Of a stretch of DNA of 64,000 nucleotides, positions 8,951-21,033 are shown one piece after another. How positions within the stretch are numbered: the stretch's first letter is position 1; every line of letters begins with the position of its first letter. The stretch comes from Petrolisthes cinctipes (Eukaryota > Arthropoda > Malacostraca > Decapoda > Porcellanidae). The notes under the pieces were generated by a model, which saw only the letters and a program-made list of their open reading frames with translations, was not told where the DNA came from and ran no database searches. The position numbers were made by a program, and so were the translations under genes. The stretch covers positions 1,609,501 through 1,673,500 of the forward strand of contig JAWQEG010000411.1 in the NCBI GenBank assembly GCA_033782935.1. The letters run 5' to 3'.

Positions 8951-11280
8951 GAATTTTCGGGTGTTTTGGGACTGAATTTGAGATATCGACTTTTTGGCAC
9001 CTAAAATATCGATTTTTAGCATGTTTTGAGCCTATATTTTGAAAACATTCTAGCACTGCGTAGGCATGTACAGATCGCTTCTGGGACCCCAAAATATCGA
9101 ATTTTCGGGTGTTTTGAGCCTGAATTTGAGATATAAACGAGTGTAGAAGATGCATACACATATTGACTTTGGGCACCAAAAATATCGATTTTCAGCATGT
9201 TTTGGGCCTGAATTTTGAAAATACTCTAACACGGAGTAGGCATGTACAGATCGCTTCTGGGACCCCAAAATATCGAATTTTCGGGTGTTTAGGGCCAGAA
9301 TTTGAGATATAAACGGGTACAGAAGATGCATGCACATATCGACTTTTGGGCACCTAAAAGATCGATTTTCAGTATGTTTTTGGCCTGTATTTTGAAAATA
9401 CTCTAACACGGAGTAGGCATGTACAGATACCTTCTGGGACCTCTAAATATCGAATTTTCGGGTGTTTTGGGACTGAATTTGAGATATCGATTTTTTGGCA
9501 CCTAAAATGTCGATTTTTAGCATGTTTTTAGCCTATATTTTGAAAATATTCTAGCACTGTGTAGGCATGTACAGATTGCTTCTGGGACCCCAAAATATTG
9601 AATTTTCTGGTGTTTTGAGCCTGAATTTGAGATATAAACGGGTACAGAAGATACATGCACATATCGACTTTTGTGCATCTAAAATATCGATTTTCAGCAT
9701 GTTTTGGGCCTGTATTTTGAAAATACTCTATCACGGAGTAGGCATGTACAGATCGCTTCTGGGACCCCAAAATATCGAATTTTAGGGTGTTTAGGGCCAG
9801 AATTTGAGATATAAACGGGTACAGAAGATGCATGCACATATCGACTTTTGGGCACCTAAAAGATCGATTTTCAGTATGTTTTAGGCCTGTATTTTGAAAA
9901 TACTCTAACACGGAGTAGGCATGCACAGATACCTTCTGGGACCTCTAAATATCGAATTGTCCGGTGTTTTTGGACTGAATTTGAGATATCGATTTTTTGG
10001 CACATAAAATGTCGATTTTTAGCATGTTTTTAGCCTATATTTTGAAAATATTCTAGCACTGTGTAGGCATGTTCAGATTGCTTTTGGGACCCCAAAATAT
10101 TGAATTTTCGAGTGTTTTGAGCCTGAATTTGAGATATAAACGGGTACAGAAGATACATGCACATATTGACTTTGGGCATCTAAAAGATCGATTTTCAGTA
10201 TGTTTTAGGCCTGTATTTTGAAAATAATCTAACACGGAGTAGGCATGTACAGATACCTTCTGGGACCTCTAAATATCGAATTTTCGGGTGTTTTGGGACT
10301 GTATTTGAGATATCGACTTTTTGGCACCTAAAAGATCGATTTTTAGCATGTTTTTAGCCTATATTTTGAAAATATTCTAGCACTGTGTAGGCATGTACAG
10401 ATTGCTTCTGGGACCCCCAAAATATTGAATTTTCGGGTGTTTTGAGCCTGAATTTGAGATATAAACGGGTACAGAAGATACATGCACATATTGACTTTGG
10501 GCATCTAAAATATCGATTTTCAGCATGTTTTGGGCCTGAATTTTGAAAATACTCTAACACTGAGTAGGCATGTACAGATCGCTTCTGGGACCCCAAAATA
10601 TACCGAATTTTCGGGTGTTTAGGGCCAGAATTTGAGATATAAACGGGTACTGAAGATGCATGCACATATCGACTTTTGGGCACCTAAAAGATCGATTTTC
10701 AGTATGTTTTAGGCCTGTATTTTGAAAATACTCTAACACGGAGTAGGCATGTACAGATCGCTTCTGGGACCCCTAAATATCGAATTTTCGGGTGTTTTGG
10801 GACTGAATTTGAGATATCGACTTTTTGGCACCTAAAAGATCGATTTTTAGCATGTTTTTAGCCTATATTTTGAAAATATTCTAGCACTGAGTAGGCATGT
10901 ACAGATTGCTTCTGGGACTCCAAAATATTGAATTTTCGGGTGTTTTGAGCCTGAATTTGAGATATAAACGGGTACAGAAGATACATGCACATACTGACTT
11001 TGGGCACCAAAAATATCGATTTTCAGAATGTTTTGGTCCTGAATTTTGAAAATACTCTAACACGGAGTAGGCATGTACAGATCGCTTCTAGGACCCCAAA
11101 ATATTGAATTTTCGGGTGTTTTGAGCCTGAATTTGAGATATAAACGGGTACTGAAGATGCATGCACATTTCGACTTTTGTGCACCTAAAAGATCGATTTT
11201 CAGTATGTTTTGAGCATGTATTTTGAAAATACTCTAACACGGAGTAGGCATGTACAGATCGCTTCTGGGACCCCTAAATA
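8951..11280. repeat. Super-repeat copy IIa (partial, rearranged copy of ~139-2,770)
   Basis: The match to 139-1,939 is at offset 8,812, with scattered substitutions such as CTTTTGGGACC near 10,081. At about 10,752 it jumps by one trimer (offset 8,311, partner 2,440). From about 11,070 it matches 2,258 onward at offset 8,812 again. This order indicates exchange between misaligned but register-matched monomers. Confidence 0.75.
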
Positions 11281-11525
11281 TCGAATTTTCGGGTGTTTTG
11301 AGCCTGAATTTGAGATATAAACGGGTACCGAAGATGCATGCACATATCGACTTTTGGGCACCTGAAATATCGATTTTGAGCATGTTTTGAGCCTATATTT
11401 TAAAAACATTCTAGCACTGCGTAGGCATGTACAGATCGCTTCTGGGACCCCAAAATATCGAATTTTCGGGTGTTTTGAGCCTGAATTTGAGATATAATCG
11501 AGTATAGAAGATGCATACACATATT
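11281..11525. repeat. Joining segment shared only with 14,142-14,386
   Basis: It carries GGGTACCGAAGATGCATG (ACCG at 11,327; partner at 14,188), GGCACCTGAAATATCG, TTTTGAGCATGTTTTGAGCC and ATAATCGAGTATAGAAG. I found this combination only here and at 14,142-14,386. It sits at the left junction of copy IIb, and its twin sits just beyond that copy's right end. Confidence 0.75.
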
Positions 11526-14141
11526 GACTTTTGTGCATCTAAAATATCGATTTTCAGCATGTTTTGGGCCTGTATTTTGAAAATACTCTATCACGGAGTA
11601 GGCATGTACAGATCGCTTCTGGGACCCCAAAATATCGAATTTTAGGGTGTTTAGGGCCAGAATTTGAGATATAAACGGGTACAGAAGATGCATGCACATA
11701 TCGACTTTTGGGCACCTAAAAGATCGATTTTCAGTATGTTTTAGGCCTGTATTTTGAAAATACTCTAACACGGAGTAGGCATGCACAGATACCTTCTGGG
11801 ACCTCTAAATATCGAATTGTCCGGTGTTTTTGGACTGAATTTGAGATATCGATTTTTTGGCACATAAAATGTCGATTTTTAGCATGTTTTTAGCCTATAT
11901 TTTGAAAATATTCTAGCACTGTGTAGGCATGTTCAGATTGCTTCTGGGACCCCAAAATATTGAATTTTCGGGTGTTTTGAGCCTGAATTTGAGATATAAA
12001 CGGGTACAGAAGATACATGCACATATTGACTTTGGGCATCTAAAAGATCGATTTTCAGTATGTTTTAGGCCTGTATTTTGAAAATACTCTAACACGGAGT
12101 AGGCATGCACAGATACCTTCTGGGACCTCTAAATATCGAATTTTCGGGTGTTTTGGGACTGTATTTGAGATATCGACTTTTTGGCACCTAAAAGATCGAT
12201 TTTTAGCATGTTTTTAGCCTATATTTTGAAAATATTCTAGCACTGTGTAGGCATGTACAGATTGCTTCTGGGACCCCCAAAATATTGAATTTTCGGGTGT
12301 TTTGAGCCTGAATTTGAGATATAAACGGGTACAGAAGATACATGCACATATTGACTTTGGGCATCTAAAATATCGATTTTCAGCATGTTTTGGGCCTGAA
12401 TTTTGAAAATACTCTAACACTGAGTAGGCATGTACAGATCGCTTCTGGGACCCCAAAATATACCGAATTTTCGGGTGTTTAGGGCCAGAATTTGAGATAT
12501 AAACGGGTACTGAAGATGCATGCACATATCGACTTTTGGGCACCTAAAAGATCGATTTTCAGTATGTTTTAGGCCTGTATTTTGAAAATACTCTAACACG
12601 GAGTAGGCATGCACAGATACCTTCTGGGACCTCTAAATATCGAATTTTCGGGTATTTTGGGACTGAATTTGAGATATCGATTTTTTGGCACCTAAAATGT
12701 CGATTTTTAGCATGTTTTTAGCCTATATTTTGAAAATATTCTAGCACTGTGTAGGCATGTACAGATTGCTTCTGGGACCCCAAAATATTGAATTTTCGGG
12801 TGTTTTGAGCCTGAATTTGAGATATAAACGGGTACAGAAGATACATGCACATATTGTCTTTGGGCATCTAAAATATCGATTTTCAGCATGTTTTGGGCCT
12901 GTATTTTGAAAATACTCTAACACGGAGTAGGCATGTACAGATCGCTTCTGGGACCCCAAAATATTGAATTTTCGGGTGTTTTGAGCCTGAATTTGAGATA
13001 TAAACGGGTACTGAAGATGCATGCACATTTCGACTTTTGGGCACCTAAAAGATCGATTTTCAGTATGTTTTGAGCATGTATTTTGAAAATACTCTAACAC
13101 GGAGTAGGCATGTACAGATCGCTTCTGGGACCCCTAAATATCGAATTTTCGGGTGTTTTGGGACTGAATTTGAGATATCGACTTTTTGGCACCTAAAAGA
13201 TCGATTTTTAGCATGTTTTTAGCCTATATTTTGAAAATATTCTAGCACTGAGTAGGCATGTACAGATTGCTTCTGGGACTCCAAAATATTGAATTTTCGG
13301 GTGTTTTGAGCCTGAATTTGAGATATAAACGGGTACAGAAGATACATGCACATACTGACTTTGGGCACCAAAAATATCGATTTTCAGAATGTTTTGGTCC
13401 TGAATTTTGAAAATACTCTAACACGGAGTAGCATGTACAGATCGCTTCTGGGACCCCAAAATATCGAATTTTCGGTTGTTTAGGGCCAGAATTTGAGATA
13501 TAAACGGGTACAGAAGATGCATGCACATATCGACTTTTGGGCACCTAAAAGATCGATTTTCAGTATGTTTTTGGCCTGTATTTTAAAAATACTCTAACAC
13601 GGAGTAGGCATGGACAGATACCTTCTGGGACCTCTAAATATCGAATTTTCGGGTGTTTTGGGACTGAATTTGAGATATCGATTTTTTGGCACCTAAAATG
13701 TCGATTTTTAGCATGTTTTTAGCCTATATTTTGAAAATATTCTAGCGCTGTGTAGGCATGTACAGATTGCTTCTGGGACCCCAAAATATTGAATTTTCGG
13801 GTGTTTTGAGCCTGAATTTGAGATATAAACGGGTACAGAAGATACATGCACATATTGTCTTTGGGCATCTAAAATATCGATTTTCAGCATGTTTTGGGCC
13901 TGTATTTTGAAAATACTCTAACACGGAGTAGGCATGTACAGATCGCTTCTGGGACCCCAAAATATTGAATTTTCGGGTGTTTTGAGCCTGAATTTGAGAT
14001 ATAAACGGGTACTGAAGATGCATGCACATTTCGACTTTTGTGCACCTAAAAGATCGATTTTCAGTATGTTTTGAGCATGTATTTTGAAAATACTCTAACA
14101 CGGAGTAGGCATGTACAGATCGCTTCTGGGACCCCTAAATA
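11526..14141. repeat. Super-repeat copy IIb (partial copy of ~854-3,470)
   Basis: It matches 854 onward at offset 10,672, changing to 10,671 after a single missing G (GGAGTAGCATG near 13,427). It carries the four-copy tags CGAATTGTCCGG, five Cs and AAAATATACCG. Towards 13.7-14.1 kb it resembles 2,069-2,428 more closely, for example in CACATTTCGAC, so this end is mosaic. The GGAGTATAGGC tag of copies I and III is absent. Confidence 0.75.
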
Positions 14142-14638
14142 TCGAATTTTCGGGTGTTTTGAGCCTGAATTTGAGATATAAACGGGTACCGAAGATGCAT
14201 GCACATATCGACTTTTGGGCACCTGAAATATCGATTTTGAGCATGTTTTGAGCCTATATTTTAAAAACATTCTAGCACTGCGTAGGCATGTACAGATCGC
14301 TTCTGGGACCCCAAAATATCGAATTTTCGGGTGTTTTGAGCCTGAATTTGAGATATAATCGAGTATAGAAGATGCATACACATATTGACTTGGGGCACCA
14401 AAAATATCGTTTTTCAGCATGTTTTGGGCCTGAATTTTGAAAATACTCTAACACGGAGTAGGCATGTACAGATCGATTCTGGGACCCCAAAATATCGAAT
14501 TTTCGGGTGTTTAGGGCCAGAATTTGAGATATAAACGGGTACAGAAGATGCATGCACATATAGACTTTTGATCACCTAAAAGATCGATTTTCAGTATGTT
14601 TTTTGCCTGTATTTTGAAAATACTCTAACACGGAGTAG
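14142..14638. repeat. A-rich patch following copy IIb
   Basis: It contains the twin of 11,281-11,525 and an Aalpha copy with private changes. These include ATCGTTTTTCAGC near 14,407, GATCGATTCTGGGACC near 14,471 and TATAGACTTTTGATCACC near 14,560. It shows more private substitutions than neighbouring monomers. Confidence 0.65.
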
Positions 14639-14784
14639 GCATGTACAGATCGCTTATGGGACCCCTAAATATCGAATTTTCGGGTGTTTTGGGCCTTAAT
14701 TTGAGATATCGCCTTTACGCACCTAAAATATGGATTTTCAGTATGTCTTTGGCCTGTATTTTGAAAATATTCTAACACGGAGTA
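14639..14784 (+). repeat. Diverged hybrid monomer, 146 bp
   Basis: B-like in length, it has CGCTTATGGGACC, GGGCCTTAATTTGAG, ATATCGCCTTTACGCACC, AAAATATGGATTTTCAG and GTATGTCTTTGGCCTG. The front is B-type and the tail is A-type (CAGTATG...GGCCTG, then TCTAACACGG). It is the most diverged monomer I noticed and may be a relic of an older array edge. Confidence 0.7.
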
Positions 14785-17700
14785 GGCATGTACAGATCGC
14801 TTCTGGGACCCCTAAATATCGAATTTTCGGGTGTTTTGGGACTGAATTTGAGATATCGACTTTTTGGCACCTAAAATATCGATTTTTAGCATGTTTTGAG
14901 CCTATATTTTGAAAACATTCTAGCACTGCGTAGGCATGTACAGATCGCTTCTGGGACCCCAAAATATCAAATTTTCGGGTGTTTTGAGCCTGAATTTGAG
15001 ATATAAACGAGTGTAGAAGATGCATACACATATTGACTTTGGGCACCAAAAATATCGATTTTCAGCATGTTTTGGGCCTGAATTTTGAAAATACTCTAAC
15101 ACGGAGTAGGCATGTACAGATCCCTTCTGGGACCCCTAAATATCGAATTTTCGGGTGTTTTGGGACTGAATTTGAGATATCGACTTTTTGGCACCTAAAA
15201 TATCGATTTTTAGCATGTTTTGAGCCAATATTTTGAAAACATTCTAGCACTGCGTAGGCATGTACAGATCGCTTCTGGGACCCCAAAATATCGAATTTTC
15301 GGGTGTTTTGAGCCTGAATTTGAGATATAAACGAGTGTAGAAGATGCATACACATATTGACTTTGGGCACCAAAAATATCGATTTTCAGCATGTTTTGGG
15401 CCTGAATTTTGAAAATACTCTAACACGGAGTAGGCATGTACAGATCGCTTCTGGGACCCCAAAATATCGAATTTTCGGGTGTTTAGGGCCAGAATTTGAG
15501 ATATAAACGGGTACAGAAGATGCATGCACATATCGACTTTTGGGCACCTAAAAGATCGATTTTCAGTATGTTTTTGGCCTGTATTTTGAAAATACTCTAA
15601 CACGGAGTAGGCATGTACAGATACCTTCTGGGACCTCTAAATATCGAATTTTCGGGTGTTTTGGGACTGAATTTGAGATATCGATTTTTTGGCACCTAAA
15701 ATGTCGATTTTTAGCATGTTTTTAGCCTATATTTTGAAAATATTCTAGCACTGTGTAGGCATGTACAGATTGCTTCTGGGACCCCAAAATATTGAATTTT
15801 CTGGTGTTTTGAGCCTGAATTTGAGATATAAACGGGTACAGAAGATACATGCACATATCGACTTTTGTGCATCTAAAATATCGATTTTCAGCATGTTTTG
15901 GGCCTTTATTTTGAAAATACTCTATCACGGAGTAGGCATGTACAGATCGCTTCTGGGACCCCAAAATATCGAATTTTAGGGTGTTTAGGGCCAGAATTTG
16001 AGATATAAACGGGTACAGAAGATGCATGCACATATCGACTTTTGGGCACCTAAAAGATCGATTTTCAGTATGTTTTAGGCCTGTATTTTGAAAATACTCT
16101 AACACGGAGTAGGCATGCACAGATACCTTCTGGGACCTCTAAATATCGAATTGTCCGGTGTTTTTGGACTGAATTTGAGATATCGATTTTTTGGCACATA
16201 AAATGTCGATTTTTAGCATGTTTTTAGCCTATATTTTGAAAATATTCTAGCACTGTGTAGGCATGTTCAGATTGCTTCTGGGACCCCAAAATATTGAATT
16301 TTCGGGTGTTTTGAGCCTGAATTTGAGATATAAACGGGTACAGAAGATACATGCACATATTGACTTTGGGCATCTAAAAGATCGATTTTCAGTATGTTTT
16401 AGGCCTGTATTTTGAAAATACTCTAACACGGAGTAGGCATGCACAGATACCTTCTGGGACCTCTAAATATCGAATTTTCGGGTGTTTTGGGACTGTATTT
16501 GAGATATCGACTTTTTGGCACCTAAAAGATCGATTTTTAGCATGTTTTTAGCCTATATTTTGAAAATATTCTAGCACTGTGTAGGCATGTACAGATTGCT
16601 TCTGGGACCCCCAAAATATTGAATTTTCGGGTGTTTTGAGCCTGAATTTGAGATATAAACGGGTACAGAAGATACATGCACATATTGACTTTGGGCATCT
16701 AAAATATCGATTTTCAGCATGTTTTGGGCCTGAATTTTGAAAATACTCTAACACTGAGTAGGCATGTACAGATCGCTTCTGGGACCCCAAAATATACCGA
16801 ATTTTCGGGTGTTTAGGGCCAGAATTTGAGATATAAACGGGTACTGAAGATGCATGCACATATCGACTTTTGGGCACCTAAAAGATCGATTTTCAGTATG
16901 TTTTAGGCCTGTATTTTGAAAATACTCTAACACGGAGTAGGCATGCACAGATACCTTCTGGGACCTCTAAATATCGAATTTTCGGGTATTTTGGGACTGA
17001 ATTTGAGATATCGATTTTTTGGCACCTAAAATGTCGATTTTTAGCATGTTTTTAGCCTATATTTTGAAAATATTCTAGCACTGTGTAGGCATGTACAGAT
17101 TGCTTCTGGGACCCCAAAATATTGAATTTTCGGGTGTTTTGAGCCTGAATTTGAGATATAAACGGGTACAGAAGATACATGCACATATTGTCTTTGGGCA
17201 TCTAAAATATCGATTTTCAGCATGTTTTGGGCCTGTATTTTGAAAATACTCTAACACGGAGTAGGCATGTACAGATCGCTTCTGGGACCCCAAAATATTG
17301 AATTTTCGGGTGTTTTGAGCCTGAATTTGAGATATAAACGGGTACTGAAGATGCATGCACATTTCGACTTTTGTGCACCTAAAAGATCGATTTTCAGTAT
17401 GTTTTGAGCATGTATTTTGAAAATACTCTAACACGGAGTAGGCATGTACAGATCGCTTCTGGGACCCCTAAATATCGAATTTTCGGGTGTTTTGGGACTG
17501 AATTTGAGATATCGACTTTTTGGCACCTAAAAGATCGATTTTTAGCATGTTTTTAGCCTATATTTTGAAAATATTCTAGCACTGAGTAGGCATGTACAGA
17601 TTGCTTCTGGGACTCCAAAATATTGAATTTTCGGGTGTTTTGAGCCTGAATTTGAGATATAAACGGGTACAGAAGATACATGCACATACTGACTTTGGGC

Positions 17701-20030
17701 ACCAAAAATATCGATTTTCAGAATGTTTTGGTCCTGAATTTTGAAAATACTCTAACACGGAGTAGGCATGTACAGATCGCTTCTGGGACCCCAAAATATC
17801 GAATTTTCGGGTGTTTATGGCCAGAATTTGAGATATAAACGGGTACAGAAGATGCATGCACATATCGACTTTTGGGCACCTAAAAGATCGATTTTCAGTA
17901 TGTTTTTGGCCTGTATTTTAAAAATACTCTAACACGGAGTAGGCATGGACAGATACCTTCTGGGACCTCTAAATATCGAATTTTCGGGTGATTTGGGACT
18001 GAATTTGAGATATCGATTTTTTGGCACCTAAAATGTCGATTTTTAGCATGTTTTTAGCCTATATTTTGAAAATATTCTAGCGCTGTGTAGGCATGTACAG
18101 ATTGCTTCTGGGACCCCAAAATATTGAATTTTCGGGTGTTTTGAGCCTGAATTTGAGATATAAACGGGTACAGAAGATACATGCACATATTGTCTTTGGG
18201 CATCTAAAATATCTATTTTCAGCATGTTTTGGGCCTGTATTTTGAAAATACTCTAACACGGAGTATAGGCATGTACAGATCGCTTCTGGGACCCCAAAAT
18301 ATTGAATTTTCGGGTGTTTTGAGCCAGAATTTGAGATATAAACGGGTACTGAAGATGCATGCACATATCGACTTTTGTGCACCTAAAAGATCGATTTTCA
18401 GTATGTTTTGAGCATGTATTTTGAAAATACTCTAACACGGAGTAGGCATGTACAGATCGCTTCTGGGACCCCTAAATATCGAATTTTCGGGTGTTTTGGG
18501 ACTGAATTTGAGATATCGACTTTTTGGCACCTAAAAGATCGATTTTTAGCATGTTTTTAGCCTATATTTTGAAAATATTCTAACACTGAGTAGGCATGTA
18601 CAGATTGCTTCTGGGACTCCAAAATATTGAATTTTCGGGTGTTTTGAGCCTGAATTTGAGATATAAACGGGTACAGAAAATACATGCACATACTGACTTT
18701 GGGCACCAAAAATATCGATTTTCAGAATGTTTTGGTCCTGAATTTTGAAAATACTCTAACACGGAGTAGGCATGTACAGATCGCTTCTGGGACCCCAAAA
18801 TATCGAATTTTCGGGTGTTTAGGGCCAGAATTTGAGATATAAACGGGTACAGAAGATGCATGCACATATCGACTTTTGTGCATCTAAAATATCGATTTTC
18901 TGCATGTTTTGGGCCTGTATTTTGAAAATACTCTAACACTGACTAGGCATGTACAGATAGCTTTTGGGACCCCTAAATATCGAATTTTCAGGTGTTTTGG
19001 GACTGAATTCGAGATATCGACTTTTTGGCACCTAACAGATCGATTTTTAGCATGTGTTTAGCCTATATTTTGAAAATATTCTAGCACTGACTAGGCATGT
19101 ACAGATTGTTTCTGGGCCCCCAAAATATTGAATTTTCGGGTGTTTTGAGCCTGAATTTGAGATATAAACGGGTACTGAAGATGCATGCACATATCGACTT
19201 TTGTGCACCTAAAAGATCAATTTTCAGTATGTTTTGAGCATGTATTTTGAAAATACTCTAACACGGGGTAGGAATGTACAGATTGCTTCTGGGACCCCAA
19301 AATATTGAATTTTCGGGTGTTTTGAGCCTGAATTTGAGATATAAACGGGTACTGAAGATGCATGCACATATCGACTTTTGTGCACCTAAAAGATCGATTT
19401 TCAGTATGTTTTGAGCATGTATTTTGAAAATACTCTAACACGGAGTAGGCATGTACAGATCGCTTCTGGGACCCCTAAATATCGAATTTTCGGGTGTTTA
19501 GGGCCAGAATTTGAGATATAAACGGGTACAGAAGATGCATGCACATATCGACTTTTGGGCACCTAAAAGATCGATTTTCAGTATGTTTTTGGCCTGTATT
19601 TTGAAAATACTCTAACAAGGAGTAGGCATGTACAGATACCTTCTGGGACCTCTAAATATCGAATTTTCGGGTGTTTTGGGACTGAATTTGAGATATCGAT
19701 TTTTTGGCACCTAAAATGTCGATTTTTAGCATGTTTTTAGCCTATATTTTGAAAATATTCTACCACTGTGTAGGCATGTACAGATTGCTTCTGGGACCTC
19801 AAAATATTGAATTTTTGGGTGTTTTGAGCCTGAATTTGAGATATAAACGGGTACAGAAGATACATGCACATATTGACTTTGGGCATCTAAAATATCTATT
19901 TTCAGCATGTTTTGGGCCTGTATTTTGAAAATACTCTAACACTGAGTAGGCATGTACAGATTGCTTCTGGGACCCCAAAATATTGAATTTTCGGGTGTTT
20001 TGAGCCTGAATTTGAGATATAAACGGGTAC

Positions 20031-21033
20031 TGAAGATGCATGCACATATCGACTTTTGTGCACCTAATAGATCGATTTTCAGTATGTTTTGAGCATGTAT
20101 TTTGAAAACACTCTAACACGGAGTAGGCATGTACAAATCGCTTCTGGGACCCCTAAATATCGAATTTTCGGGTGTTTAGGGCCAGAATTTGAGATATAAA
20201 CGGGTACAGAAGATGCATGCACATATCGACTTTTGGGCACCTAAAAGATCGATTTTCAATATGTTTTTGGCCTGTATTTTGATAAAACTCTAACACGGAG
20301 TAGGCATGTACATATACCTTCTGGGACCTCTAAATATCGAATTTTCGGGTGTTTTGGGACTGAATTTGAGATATCGATTTTTTGGCACCTAAAATGTCGA
20401 TTTTTAGCATGTTTTTAGCCTATATTTTGAAAATATTCTAGCACTGTGTAGGCATGTACAGATTGCTTCTGGGACCCCAAAATATTGAATTTTCGGGTGT
20501 TTTGAGCCTGAATTTGAGATATAAACGGGTACAGAAGATACATGCACATATTGACTTTGGGCATCTAAAATATCGATTTTCAGCATGTTTTGGGCCTGTA
20601 TTTTGAAAATACTCTAACACTGAGTAGGCATGTACAGATTGCTTCTGGGACCCCAAAATATTGAATTTTCGGGAGTTTTGAGCCTGAATTTGAGATATAA
20701 ACGGGTACTGAAGATGCATGCACATATCGACTTTTGTGCACCTAAAAGATCGATTTTCAGTATTTTTTGAGCATGTATTTTGAAAATACTCTAACACGGA
20801 GTAGGCATGTACAGATCGCTTCTGGGCCCCCTAAATATCGAATTTTTGGGTGTTTTGGGACTGAATTTGAGATATCGACTTTTTGGCACCTAAAACATCG
20901 ATTTTTAGCATGTTTTTAGCCTATATTTTTAAAATGTTCTAGCACGGAGTAGGCATGTACAGATTGCTTCTGGGACCCCAAAATATTGCATTTTCGGGTG
21001 TTTTGAGCCTGAATTTGAGATATAAACGGGTAC
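20031..21033. repeat. 1,003-bp expansion inside copy III (about two trimers)
   Basis: Copies I and III match at offset 15,006 until 5,024/20,030 and resume at offset 16,009 from 5,025/21,034. The extra 1,003 bp is two trimer lengths. It includes a second CACCTAATAGATCG monomer (near 20,061), whose other copies lie near 5,730 and 21,740, so at least part came from nearby. The breakpoint is smeared over identical sequence. Confidence 0.75.

Larger units (their letters stand above)
1..9006. repeat. Super-repeat copy I (left-truncated by the window)
   Basis: This segment matches 15,007-25,692 piecewise with small differences. The offset is 15,006 up to about 5,024, then 16,009 up to about 7,769, then 16,686 up to 9,006. 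Shared rare variants include AAAATATACCG (1,783), GGAGTATAGGC (3,254), CCCGGG (5,229), a 10-bp loss near 6,440 and TTTGCACAAAAC (6,532). It is made of B-A-A trimers, A-B dimers and a few A-A-A-B runs (7,087-7,620 region). Confidence 0.85.

Noticed and set aside
14142..15108. Array boundary or foreign insertion at the diverged patch
   Set aside because: Although more diverged, it still aligns monomer by monomer with the satellite and keeps orientation. Nothing non-satellite is inserted.
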